Shown here piece by piece: positions 36,205 to 46,300 of a DNA stretch of 64,000 nt (position 1 is its first letter; each line of letters opens with the position of its first letter). The stretch comes from SKZT01 sp964478625 (GTDB lineage Bacteria; Desulfobacterota; Desulfobacteria; Desulfobacterales; SKZT01). The notes under the pieces are model-generated. The model searched no databases and was not told the origin of the DNA. It was given only the letters and a program-made list of their open reading frames with translations. The stretch lies in the NCBI GenBank assembly GCA_964478625.1, contig CAYZJH010000002.1:62001-126000 (forward strand). The letters are read 5' to 3'. Position numbers and translations under genes: made by a program.

Positions 36205-37257
36205 ATGGCTAAGATAGATTTTGGCGGAACAATCGAAGAAGTGGTGACGGATGACGAATTCCCTCTGGAAAAGGCAAGGGAAATATTGAAACATGAAACC
36301 ATTGCCGTTTTAGGGTATGGGGTTCAAGGGCCTGCCCAGGCATTGAATCTGCGCGATAATGGGATTCCGGTCATTATCGGCCAAATGGAGGGGGACCACT
36401 ACTGGGAAAAGGCCATTGCAGATGGTTTTATCCCCGGAAAAACCCTTTTTCCCATTGAGGAGGCCGCCAAACGAGGAACCATCATCAAGGAACTCTTGTC
36501 GGATGCCGGTCAGGTGGCCACTTGGCCTACCGTACAAAAATGCCTGAACAAAGGGGATGCGTTATATTTTTCTCATGGGTTCTCAATTGTTTATAAAGAA
36601 CAGACCGGAGTCATTCCTCCGGATTATGTTGATGTCATTCTTGTGGCTCCCAAAGGATCCGGAACCAATGTGAGGAGAAATTTTCTGGATGGAAGTGGTA
36701 TCAACTCCAGTTTTGCCGTATTCCAGGACTATACCGGAAGGGCGACTGAAAGAACCCTGGCCCTGGGAATTGCTATCGGATCCGGATATTTATTTCCCAC
36801 CACTTTTGAAGCTGAAGTTTACAGCGATTTGACCGGTGAGCGGGGCGTTCTCATGGGATGCCTGGCCGGGACCATGGAAGCCCAGTACAATATTTTGCGA
36901 AAAAACGGCCATTCTCCCAGTGAAGCATTTAACGAGACCGTGGAAGAACTCACCCAGAGCCTGATTCGCCTGGTAGGAGAAAACGGTATGGACTGGATGT
37001 TTTCCAATTGCAGTACCACGGCCCAGCGCGGTGCTCTGGACTGGGCTCCCAAATTTCGCGATGCGGTAGCACCGGTTTTTGAAGAACTTTATGACAGTGT
37101 CAAATCGGGGAAGGAAACCCGGAGAGTTCTCGAAGCCAACAGTGCACCGGATTATCTTCAGAAACTCAGAGTGGAGCTTGACGCCATTAAAAATTCGGAG
37201 ATGTGGAAAGCAGGGGCTGCTGTACGAGCCTTGAGACCGGAAAACCGGAAAAAATAA
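36205..37257 (+). CDS. ilvC: Ketol-acid reductoisomerase
   Basis: This 350-residue class I KARI has the Rossmann motif VLGYGVQGPAQALNLRDNG, a metal-binding acidic segment (AEVYSDLTGERGVLMG), and the C-terminal knotted domain. The residues after the second strand read IIGQMEG rather than the usual RxGxxxxS phosphate clamp, so cofactor preference (NADPH versus NADH) is not obvious. It converts acetolactate to dihydroxyisovalerate. AAGGAG lies upstream. No ilvD follows; dihydroxyacid dehydratase must be elsewhere. Confidence 0.94.
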   Translation: MAKIDFGGTIEEVVTDDEFPLEKAREILKHETIAVLGYGVQGPAQALNLRDNGIPVIIGQMEGDHYWEKAIADGFIPGKTLFPIEEAAKRGTIIKELLSDAGQVATWPTVQKCLNKGDALYFSHGFSIVYKEQTGVIPPDYVDVILVAPKGSGTNVRRNFLDGSGINSSFAVFQDYTGRATERTLALGIAIGSGYLFPTTFEAEVYSDLTGERGVLMGCLAGTMEAQYNILRKNGHSPSEAFNETVEELTQSLIRLVGENGMDWMFSNCSTTAQRGALDWAPKFRDAVAPVFEELYDSVKSGKETRRVLEANSAPDYLQKLRVELDAIKNSEMWKAGAAVRALRPENRKK

Positions 37258-37280
37258 ATAAGGCATAAGCTGAGTTTTCA

Positions 37281-37417
37281 GATTTCACGTGTCCAGGTTT
37301 CAGGGGAACTTGTCAGTGGTGGCCCTTTTCAAAGAAGGACTTGCTGAGGCATTTTTTGGCTTGATGCTGGCGGGCAAAATCCAATATCCGGTTTCCCCCA
37401 GTCTGAACACGTGAATC
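37281..37417. repeat. Element with imperfect terminal inverted repeats between ilvC and cimA
   Basis: The left arm (37281-37306, core TTTCACGTGTCCAGGTTTCA) and right arm (about 37394-37417, core CTGAACACGTGAATCC) are inverse complements over about 20 of 24 positions, and each contains CACGTG. They enclose about 87 bases without an open frame. This could be a small MITE, or a stem-loop that modulates ilvC-cimA read-through. Confidence 0.45.
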
Positions 37418-37454
37418 CTGAACACTTGTATAATGCTGATACGGGAGTATGTTT

Positions 37455-39047
37455 ATGGTACCTGTATTAATATATGATACTACGCTTCGGGATGGCGCTC
37501 AGGGAGAAGAGATCAGCTTTACCGTTGAAGATAAAATCAATATTACCAAACGATTGGATGATCTTGGGGTTCATTATATTGAAGGTGGCTGGCCGGGTTC
37601 AAATCCCCGGGATATTCAATATTTCAAGATGATCAAAAAGATTCCGCTGAAAAATTCGGTTATTACTGCTTTTGGTTCGACACGCCGCCCGGGTAATCTT
37701 CCTGAAAATGACCCCAACCTTCAGGCCTTGCTTCAAAGCCAGACCTACACTGTGACCATATTCGGTAAAACATGGGATCTGCACGTGGAGCAGGTTATTT
37801 TTGCTACCCTGGAGGAAAATCTGGACATGATCACCGATTCGGTAAAGTATCTGAAAATCAACGGGCGGGAGGTCATTTATGACGCAGAGCATTTTTTCGA
37901 TGGCTACAAAGCCAATCCGGATTATGCCCTCAAGACATTGATTGCGGCCAACGATTCCGGAGCTGATTTTCTGGTGCTGTGCGATACCAATGGCGGGACA
38001 ATCCCTTTTGAAATTGAAAATATCATGGATGAGGTCAGGGAAAAACTGGCCTTCCATTATGGGACTACAGTTGACAGGCTATCCATAAAATTCGGCATTC
38101 ATGCCCATAATGACTGCAATCTGGCTGTGGCCAACACCATTTCCGGAGTTCGCAAAGGGGCCATCATGGTGCAGGGGACTATCAACGGTTATGGTGAAAG
38201 GTGTGGTAATGCGGATTTGACCTCCGTCATTCCCATATTGAAAGTAAAAATCGGAAACCCGTGCATAACGGATGAAAACCTTTCAAAATTACGGAAAGTG
38301 TCCCGATTTGTTGCTGAGACTGCAAACCAGGTCCCATTAAGCTCCAGGCCTTTCGTGGGGAAAAGCGCATTTGCTCATAAAGGAGGAATTCATGTCAATG
38401 CAATTATGAAAATTCCCCTGGCTTATGAACATATGGTGCCCGAGATCGTCGGAAATAAGCGACGTGTTCTGGTGTCTGACTTGTCCGGGAAAAGCAACAT
38501 CGAATATAAAGCCAAAGAATTGGGAATTGAACTGGGACTCAACGGTCACGATGGTCGTGAAATAGTGGAGAAGATCAAAAAGCTGGAACTTGAAGGATAC
38601 CAGTTTGATGTGGCCGACGGATCTCTGAGAATTCTTATGGAAAAATTCACGGATCAGTTCAAACCTATTTTTGAACTGGAATCGTTCAGGATTAACATTG
38701 AAAAGAACAAAGATTGCCCATGTAATGCTCAGGCCACCATTAAGATCTCAGTGAACGGAAGGCAGGAAATTACCGCAGCCGAGGGTGAAGGGCCCGTCAG
38801 CGCTCTGGATAATGCACTCAGGAAAGCTCTTGGACAATTTTTCCCGGATTTGGATTCCATGAGACTGGTGGACTTTAAAGTGCGTGTTATGGACGGAAGG
38901 GATGGCACTGCGGCGAAAGTACGTGTTTTTATCGCTTCGATGGACCAGGAAGAAATCTGGAATACGATTGGGGTGTCGAGAGACATCATCGAAGCCAGTT
39001 GGCAGGCGTTGACCGACAGCTTCCAGTACAAGCTGGCCAAACGATAA
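37455..39047 (+). CDS. cimA: (R)-citramalate synthase
   Basis: This 530-residue HMGL-like acyltransferase has IYDTTLRDGAQGEEISFT, HAHNDCNLAVANT with the metal-binding His pair, and a C-terminal LeuA-type regulatory dimer domain. The GAQGEEISF and EGGWPGSNPRD signatures separate CimA from LeuA. It condenses pyruvate and acetyl-CoA to citramalate, opening the threonine-independent isoleucine route common in anaerobes. ATG 37455 has GGGAG at 7 nt spacing; 37449 would be too close. It lies between ilvC and leuA, fitting feed of 2-oxobutyrate into IlvB. Confidence 0.93.
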   Translation: MVPVLIYDTTLRDGAQGEEISFTVEDKINITKRLDDLGVHYIEGGWPGSNPRDIQYFKMIKKIPLKNSVITAFGSTRRPGNLPENDPNLQALLQSQTYTVTIFGKTWDLHVEQVIFATLEENLDMITDSVKYLKINGREVIYDAEHFFDGYKANPDYALKTLIAANDSGADFLVLCDTNGGTIPFEIENIMDEVREKLAFHYGTTVDRLSIKFGIHAHNDCNLAVANTISGVRKGAIMVQGTINGYGERCGNADLTSVIPILKVKIGNPCITDENLSKLRKVSRFVAETANQVPLSSRPFVGKSAFAHKGGIHVNAIMKIPLAYEHMVPEIVGNKRRVLVSDLSGKSNIEYKAKELGIELGLNGHDGREIVEKIKKLELEGYQFDVADGSLRILMEKFTDQFKPIFELESFRINIEKNKDCPCNAQATIKISVNGRQEITAAEGEGPVSALDNALRKALGQFFPDLDSMRLVDFKVRVMDGRDGTAAKVRVFIASMDQEEIWNTIGVSRDIIEASWQALTDSFQYKLAKR

Positions 39048-39508
39048 TTTTTTTATGTTTTTGGTTGTTATTGTTCGCTCTTAAAAGGTTTTTTACTCAT
39101 TCTTAATCACTACGATGAAATAATAAGGTATCATTCTATGAATAAAGAGGTCGAAAATGCCGCGGGAAATGCTTGTCAAATCCTGCGGCCCATGCTTTAT
39201 CCGGTTTTGCTTGAATGGTAAGACCCAATTTGAGTGATTCTGATTCGGGAAATTACTCATGTTATTCAACGGCAGCCTTCGGTATTCGATTTTATAGCTA
39301 TGCCTCAACGAATCCGGCTTTCGAAGAAACAACAAGTCATGATGAGTCAAACCGCTCAGATTCGTAAAGAATTGTCAAAAGAATGATTTACACCAGCTGA
39401 AGGGGGACGGCCTTTTCAAACTGGCGGATTTTCAAAATTAGTCCGCATCTTGGCTGAACGCCTGTAGGCCAGTGTTGCAACAAATGAAAAGAATAAAGGA
39501 GCAAAACC
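39048..39508. other. Intergenic region before leuA
   Basis: This 461-base gap has no supportable gene. A very short frame at 39055-39084 encodes MFLVVIVRS but no terminator or pairing segments follow it, so it is not called a leader. A stretch at about 39303-39476 reads as fragments of charged peptide broken by stops, possibly decayed coding sequence. A small hairpin (GCGGA...TCCGC, about 39423-39446) is present. AAAGGAG (39495-39501) serves leuA. Confidence 0.4.
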
Positions 39509-41047
39509 ATGACCGACAGGTTATATATATTTGATACCACTTTAAGAGATGGAGAGCAATCTCCGGGAGCCAGCATGAATACTGCTGAAAAACTTCGGCT
39601 GGCCTACCAGTTGGAAAAGCTGGGAATTGATATTATCGAAGCCGGTTTTCCGGCGGCATCCGTAGGTGATTTTGAAGCGGTCTCCAGAATTGCAGGAAAA
39701 ATGAAAACCGCTCAGGTGGCTGCTTTGGCAAGAACCTCAAAAGCCGATATCGACCGGGCCTGGGAAGCCATTAAACACGCGATTAAACCCAGAATCCACA
39801 CATTTATTGCCACATCCGACATTCATATGGAATACAAGCTGAATATGAGCCGAGAACAGGTCATCCAAAAGGCCATTGAAGGGGTCAGGTATGCCAGGTC
39901 ATACACGGACAATGTGGAATTTTCAGCCGAAGACGCATCCCGCAGTGATCGGGATTTTTTGTGCAAGGTATTTGAAGCGGCCATTGAAGCAGGAGCTTCA
40001 ACAGTCAATGTTCCCGATACGGTAGGGTATGCCATTCCTGAAGAGTTCGGAGAACTGATCCGATACATCATAACCCATACTCCTAATATCGGAAAAGCCG
40101 TGGTTAGCGTTCATTGCCATAATGATCTGGGACTTGCTACTGCCAATACGCTTACGGCAGTTCGGGCTGGAGCAAGACAAGCCGAGGTTACAATCAATGG
40201 TATCGGTGAACGCGCCGGAAACACTTCTCTGGAAGAAGTGGTCATGAGCGTTCATACCCGACCTAATTTTATTCCGGTCCACACAAACATTAAAACTGAA
40301 AATATTCATCCGACCAGCCGCCTGGTCAGTATGATTACCGGTATCATTGTCCAGCCCAACAAAGCTATTGTGGGAGCCAATGCTTTTGCACACGAAGCCG
40401 GAATCCATCAGGATGGTATGCTCAAAAATCCCATGACCTATGAAATCATGAAACCGGAGACTATCGGACTGAGCCAGAGCAAACTGATATTGGGAAAACA
40501 CTCCGGGAGGCATGCGCTTCGGTCGCATCTGAAAGATATGGGATATGACCTTTCCGATGAAGAACTCAACCAGGTGTTTACGCGATTTAAGGAGATTGCC
40601 GACAAGAAAAAACATGTGATGGATGAAGACCTGGAAGTAATTGTCACCGAAGGCATCCTCAGAACAGCCGAGACCTTCAAGCTTGAATACCTGCATGTCG
40701 TTTCAGGCACCACCGTCTACCCCATGGCCAGCGTCAGGCTGAACATTAATGGCCGAAGCGTTCAGGGTGCCGGTTATGGCAACGGTCCCATTGATTCCGC
40801 ATTCAACACGATCGCCAAACTGACCGATGCCAAATCCGAACTGCTGCGTTTTACCGTCAGCGCTTTGACCGGAGGAACCGATGCTCAGGGCGAGGTGACG
40901 GTCCGGCTGAGAGAAAATGGCCTGATCGCTCTTGGAAGAGGGTCGGATCCGGATATCATCACTGCCAGTGCAAAAGCCTATATCAACGGATTAAACCGGC
41001 TTGAATATCTCAAGGCTCATCCGGTAAATGCTTCGGATGGACTGTAA
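39509..41047 (+). CDS. leuA: 2-isopropylmalate synthase
   Basis: This 512-residue enzyme has IFDTTLRDGEQSPGASMN, the metal-binding HCHNDLGLATANT, GIGERAGNTSLEE and a C-terminal leucine-binding LeuA dimer domain. It commits ketoisovalerate plus acetyl-CoA to leucine. A clear AAAGGAG precedes the ATG. The 461-base gap from cimA suggests its own promoter. leuCD and leuB are not in the window. Confidence 0.96.
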   Translation: MTDRLYIFDTTLRDGEQSPGASMNTAEKLRLAYQLEKLGIDIIEAGFPAASVGDFEAVSRIAGKMKTAQVAALARTSKADIDRAWEAIKHAIKPRIHTFIATSDIHMEYKLNMSREQVIQKAIEGVRYARSYTDNVEFSAEDASRSDRDFLCKVFEAAIEAGASTVNVPDTVGYAIPEEFGELIRYIITHTPNIGKAVVSVHCHNDLGLATANTLTAVRAGARQAEVTINGIGERAGNTSLEEVVMSVHTRPNFIPVHTNIKTENIHPTSRLVSMITGIIVQPNKAIVGANAFAHEAGIHQDGMLKNPMTYEIMKPETIGLSQSKLILGKHSGRHALRSHLKDMGYDLSDEELNQVFTRFKEIADKKKHVMDEDLEVIVTEGILRTAETFKLEYLHVVSGTTVYPMASVRLNINGRSVQGAGYGNGPIDSAFNTIAKLTDAKSELLRFTVSALTGGTDAQGEVTVRLRENGLIALGRGSDPDIITASAKAYINGLNRLEYLKAHPVNASDGL

Positions 41048-41128
41048 ATGAAAAAAAAGATGGCAGGAACCCATCGACGCATCAAAGAGGATCAAACAAT
41101 CAAAAATTGAAACAGAATCTAAACTAAA

Positions 41129-42829
41129 ATGAAATTTATGATATCCCAGTTGGCGGCCTTATTGCAGGAAAGCACAAGAAAAGCCAACACAAGACTATTA
41201 TTGAAATTTTTTTTATTGCTGATTCTCTTTTTTATCATTTACAGTGTTCTGTTTCACGTTATCATGCTTTTTGAGGGGCGCAGATATACATGGATTACAG
41301 GGCTTTATTGGACACTGACGGTTATGTCTACGCTGGGATTCGGCGATATTACCTTTAATAGCGATATTGGAAAAGTATTTTCCATTATAGTGTTGCTTAA
41401 CGGCATTGTGTTGCTTCTGGTCATGCTTCCGTTTACCTTTATTCAATTTTTTTACGCACCTTGGTTGGAAGAGCAGAATAAAGCACGGGCCCCGCGATCA
41501 GTCCCCGATACGTTATCCGATCATGTGATTCTGACAAAATTTGACGATGTCGCAGTCAATTTGATTGAAAAGTTTACTCAATACGGAATTCAGTATGTAA
41601 TCCTTGTCCAGGATCTTAGTCAGGCTTTGGAACTTCATGATTTGGGCTACCGTATCGTGGTGGGTGATCTGGATAATCCCTCGACATATAATCGATTAAG
41701 GGTCGATCATGCGGCTATGGTGGTGGTATTAAATGACGATATAACCAGTACCAACATTATATTCACGATAAGGGAAATCAGCGATCGTGTAGTCACCATA
41801 ACCAATGCAGATATGGAAGATTCCGTGGATATTCTTCTTTTGGCAGGAAGCACTCATGTTTTTCAATTCACCAAAATGCTCGGAAGAGCGCTTGGAAGAC
41901 GGGTACTTGGGGTCAGCATGAAAGCCAATATCATCGGAAACTTTGATGACCTTCTAATTGCTGAAGCCCCGGTGATGAGAACCCCGATTCAGGGCAAAAC
42001 TCTTGCCGAGAGCAATTTGCGTCAAATCACAGGAGTGAATGTGGTGGGAATCTGGGAACAGGGAATATTTATTACTCCGACACCTCAGACTCTTCTGGGA
42101 GAATCGACTGTCCTCGTGCTTGCCGGCAATGAAGAACAGCTTGATTGTTATGATAAAATGATTGGAAGTCATGGGTACCGGAATATGTCTGCAGGGCCGG
42201 TGGTGGTTCTGGGTGGAGGCCGTGTCGGTCGATCAGTGGGAGAAGCTTTAACTAAGCGGAATATTGATTACAGGGTAGTTGAAAAAAAACCAGGCATTGC
42301 CTCTAAAGATAAGCATTTTATTCTGGGAAACGCAAGTGATCTCGATATCCTCGTTCAGGCAGGCATCAATGAAACTCCATCGATCATTATCACAACCCAC
42401 AACGATGACCTGAATATCTATTTGACCATATATTGCCGAAGACTTCGTCCTGATGCACAAATTATCAGTCGAGCCAGCCTGGATCGGAATATCAATACCC
42501 TGCATCGCGCTGGAGCCAATTTGGTAATGTCTTTCAGTTCTTTATGCACTACCACGATTATGAACCTGTTAAAGCCTGAAAAGATTCTGATGCTTTCGGA
42601 AGGTTTAAACGTATTTCGCAATACCCTGGCCAAAGATCTCGAAAACAAAACAATTCTGGAGGTTAAAATTCGAGAAAATACCGGATGCAGTATTATTGCC
42701 ATCAAAAGAGGCGATGATGTCATGATTAACCCGGATCCAAATATTATTCTTGAAAAAGATGACGAATTGATACTTATCGGCTCAGATGACGCTGAAAAGA
42801 GTTTCAATGAAAAATATATGGTGACCTGA
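41129..42829 (+). CDS. Two-TM potassium channel with tandem RCK (TrkA-N/TrkA-C) modules
   Basis: This 566-residue protein has two membrane helices (about 23-47 and 82-108) around a pore loop with selectivity filter TLGFGD (residues 68-73). Two RCK modules follow: the first with HVILTKFDDVA, the second with VVVLGGGRVGRSVGEAL as a canonical GxGxxG nucleotide site. TrkA-C domains end each module. It is a ligand-gated K+ channel of the MthK/GsuK type; the second module keeps a better nucleotide motif than the first. It begins 81 nt after leuA and may share its transcript. Confidence 0.9.
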   Translation: MKFMISQLAALLQESTRKANTRLLLKFFLLLILFFIIYSVLFHVIMLFEGRRYTWITGLYWTLTVMSTLGFGDITFNSDIGKVFSIIVLLNGIVLLLVMLPFTFIQFFYAPWLEEQNKARAPRSVPDTLSDHVILTKFDDVAVNLIEKFTQYGIQYVILVQDLSQALELHDLGYRIVVGDLDNPSTYNRLRVDHAAMVVVLNDDITSTNIIFTIREISDRVVTITNADMEDSVDILLLAGSTHVFQFTKMLGRALGRRVLGVSMKANIIGNFDDLLIAEAPVMRTPIQGKTLAESNLRQITGVNVVGIWEQGIFITPTPQTLLGESTVLVLAGNEEQLDCYDKMIGSHGYRNMSAGPVVVLGGGRVGRSVGEALTKRNIDYRVVEKKPGIASKDKHFILGNASDLDILVQAGINETPSIIITTHNDDLNIYLTIYCRRLRPDAQIISRASLDRNINTLHRAGANLVMSFSSLCTTTIMNLLKPEKILMLSEGLNVFRNTLAKDLENKTILEVKIRENTGCSIIAIKRGDDVMINPDPNIILEKDDELILIGSDDAEKSFNEKYMVT

Positions 42830-42867
42830 GAATCAGGTCGAGCTTGTCGATTTTGTTTTTACAAAAT

Positions 42868-43287
42868 TCAGGATCTGATCAGGACATGGACGAGACCGAT
42901 ACCGGCCAGAGCCAGGGCAAAACCCAGTATATTGTTCAGCAGAAAGTTAAAGGCGGCAATATAAACGGTTCCGTTTCGCAATGAAACAACGGTTTCTATG
43001 GAATAGGTGGAAAATGTGGTAAGAGCTCCTAAAAATCCGGTCATTAGAAAAAGCCGTATTGAAGGACTTAACCAACTGGTTTTATCTGCCAGAGCAAAAC
43101 AGATCCCTATAAGAAAACAACCGGTCAGGTTTACAATCAGAGTTCCGTATGGAAAACGAATTCCAAGGTATTTGACTGCCAGCAAACCGGTCCCATAGCG
43201 GGCAAGTGCTCCAAGACTCCCCCCTGCCATGACAAGAAAAATTGCTACCAGCACCGGCTTTATTGCCCGCATGAACTGTGAAACCAT
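42868..43287 (-). CDS. crcB: Fluoride ion channel CrcB/Fluc
   Basis: This 139-residue four-helix membrane protein has GGSLGALARYG, GTLIVNLTGCFLIG (with the conserved Asn) and GFLGALTTFSTYSIE, the hallmarks of Fluc. It exports fluoride as an antiparallel dimer. ATG 43287 has GGAGG 8 nt upstream; an in-frame TTG at 43347 is less likely. It lies 91 nt downstream of pfaA on the same strand. No fluoride riboswitch fits in the gap. Confidence 0.92.
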   Translation of the reverse strand: MVSQFMRAIKPVLVAIFLVMAGGSLGALARYGTGLLAVKYLGIRFPYGTLIVNLTGCFLIGICFALADKTSWLSPSIRLFLMTGFLGALTTFSTYSIETVVSLRNGTVYIAAFNFLLNNILGFALALAGIGLVHVLIRS

Positions 43288-43378
43288 CTGACAGGCCTCC
43301 GACCAGAAAACAATAATTTCGATCAGCTTTTGAAGCCATTCCGCCAATTTTCGGCCTCATAAACAAAAAAAAAGCTGG

Positions 43379-46300
43379 TTACTTGAAAGCTTTGATCAAC
43401 TCCGGGTCGATTAATGCCTCATAGCCAAAAAGCCGGGCTACAACATGATCCTGCTTGTCCATGAAGGTAAAATCTCCCCGCAGTTTCCGCTGATTCACTT
43501 CTTTGATTTCCAGTATTGCCGTTATGCTATCAGCAGGAAAAGTTCGACAATATTGCCTGTAAGCTTCGGAATAGCAGGGCAGACAGACCATCCCTTTTTG
43601 TTCAAAACACCAGATGATCGCCATTTGAAATGCGCAGTCTAAAACGAGTGGATCGGCAATCCATCGGCTTCGAATGGGATTTTCCATCCATTGGTCAGGA
43701 GAGGGTGCACAAGCTATTTGGGCTGCCATAAAATTGGGTGTGCAATTGAATATTTTTTGAATGCCCTGGAGTTCTACTCCATGAAAAAGAATTCGGTCAT
43801 AGATTTCATGGATACTCTTGGAATACTCAGGGCCGGAAATGAATGATGTTTTATCGAAATCCGGTGCTTTAAGCAAATCATCAGCCAAAATGGCTTTAGC
43901 TCTCGAATGAATGACTTCTTTACCGTCTTTGAAACCATCACGAATTTCCACATCCACTTCGAAGGTATTCCCCTTTTTTCGAGCCTTGCCGGCCATAAGC
44001 CGGATTGTTTTTTTATCCTGCTCCAGCTTGATGCCGTTTAGCACATGAAGATGATCCAGCCCCTGGAGCACCAGACCGGGATTTTCATGAAGTGCGCCGC
44101 ATCCGAGCCACTCGGTCATTAACGCCAATGGGACGACTGGTTTTCCATCGAGAATATGAGCCCCTAAAACGCGACATTTTTTTAGGTCGAGTTCCCGTTT
44201 GAAAGTCAATGACAGTCGGGATTCATTCGAAGATTGCTGATCCTCTGAAGGATGAGATTGAACCGGGTCCTCAACGTTATTTAAAATGGGTGCGCCGATC
44301 ACCACTTCAACAGGTGCTCCGGGTAATGCTTTCATCTCTTGCACCATGTATTGTCCTCCAAGCTCCATGGGGATGAGGGGGACATTTCTCTTTGTAAACT
44401 CTTTTTTATGAAGATCAGTCACCATTCCACCATCCCAAGGACCCCAATTAATGGATACCACCCGGCAGTCAGGCCGTGATAAGGCTTCTGCTTGTGCGAT
44501 TTTATTTAAAACCTCATTGGCCATGGAATAGTCTACCTGGCCCCGGTTGCCGAACCGAGCAGTCACAGAGGAGAAAATAACCAAGTATTTCAATGAATCA
44601 GAAGCTGCATCCAACAAGTTTTTGAGCCCATTGACCTTTGTATTGAATACCTTTAGAAACTGCTCCGGTGTCTTGTCTTTAATCATTTTGTCTTCCAGCA
44701 CACCGGCTCCATGAATGATGGCCTTTATCTGTCCGTATCGGGTGCGGACATTTGCCAATATTTCACACATCTGTTTCTGATCACAGACATCGCCTGTGAT
44801 GTAATGGACAGATGCACCTTTTAATCGGATACTATTTAGATTCTCCCTGATTTCCCTTGAGGCCATGTGAGTTTTGAACAACTTTTCAACCTGCACAGGT
44901 GTTGCCGAACGGTTTTTAAATTCATTTTCAATAATGGCCTGTTTAATTGCATGCGCATCAGTTATCTCTTTGAGCCAGGAAGGCTCTGTTTCGGTCAGCG
45001 GGCTTCTTCCGATAAGAACAAAGTTTGCAGCAACCTCCTGGGCCAGAGAAAGAACGGCTTGGGCGGTGACTCCTCGGGCACCACCGGATACCAGCACTAC
45101 GTCTCCTGTGTCCAATCGTAACGAATTGTCCCAGCCAGGTGCTTCCACCAAAGAAGGCATAACACGCCTGTTTCTAAGCAAACCAATTTCAATGCATGGG
45201 TCCGGGCCACTTTTTAACAGCTCAGATACAATTTGGAGAGATATTTCGGAAGGTTCAAAAGAATCAGGTTCCAAATCCAGGGAACGACATGTCACGCGAG
45301 GCCACTCAAGGGATGCGGTTTTCACCAAACCTGCAAGCCCGCCCTGATAGGGATTAGAAAAATTTTTCTGATTAAAACCAAAAGCACCATCAAGAAAGGA
45401 AACAGTCGCAAAAAGAGCAGATCCTTCCAATGCGGAATCATGAAGATCCCCGGACAGGTTTTTGGCCAACATCAGGGAATCGAGCAAAAACTCCTGATGG
45501 ATTCCGGAATCTCCTATGATTACAAGGCCGGAAGCTTTTGGAAAACTGCCCTGTGTTTTGTAAACATCCATAGGGATATATTGTGCGGGAATATTCCATT
45601 CAATAAATTGGTTAGCCACCTCATTAGATAAATTTTCATCAAATCCGGCCACCAGTAATTTTCTTCCTGCAGGAAATCTTAATATCTCATAAGAGCCCTC
45701 AGGGGCATTTGAGAGTTTGATAATCTTTCGTTCTATTCGAAGATTGGCGATGGATGAATCATTATTTTGTTTGGAAACACTATCCGTATAGGTCTCCGAT
45801 TCTTTTGGGCGGGAAGTTTTTGAATCCTTTGCGATATCCGACCCGGTTTCCGACAAATAATCGACAATTTGTCCCAGTGTTTTCATTTTTCCCATTTTTT
45901 CGGGAGTCACCGGGGGAATATGGGGAATTTCAGTTTCAAGGGCTGAGAGAATTTCAACCCGTTTGATTGAGTCAATTCCTAGATCAGACTCAATATCCAT
46001 ATCCATGCCCAGCATTTCGGGCGGATATCCTGTTAACTCACTGACTATCGTGAGAAGAGAGGCTTTGAGATCATCGTGATCGATATCTAGTGTTATTTCG
46101 GATTGAAAGGGTCGGCTCCCTTTTAGGGTTTTGGGTTCGTCCTCTTTTTTTGAAAGATAATCCAGAATCTGCCCTAAGGTTTTCATTTTCCCCATCATCT
46201 CGGGTGAAACATGAGGAATGCCCGGAACTTTCTCTTCCATGGCCGAAAGAATCTCCACCCTTTTTATGGAATCGATTCCCAGGTCTGATTCAATATCCAT

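Noticed and set aside
37429..37434. TATAAT just before cimA as a promoter
   Set aside because: It lies only 8 bases before the ribosome binding site and no -35 is properly spaced.
39055..39084. Short MFLVVIVRS frame as a leucine leader peptide for leuA
   Set aside because: It is 425 bases from leuA and lacks a following terminator or alternative pairings, unlike the clear ilvB attenuator.
39093..39350. 85-codon minus-strand frame in the cimA-leuA gap
   Set aside because: No ribosome binding site, composition unlike neighbours and no family likeness; probably chance.
42823..42846. GACCTG/CAGGTC hairpin at the end of the K+ channel gene as a terminator
   Set aside because: The stem includes the stop codon, is only 6 bp and has no T-run directly after it.
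45110..45350. Long plus-strand frames opposite pfaA (for example 44874-45347)
   Set aside because: These are shadows of the strongly supported megasynthase reading frame, with no ribosome binding sites or family likeness.
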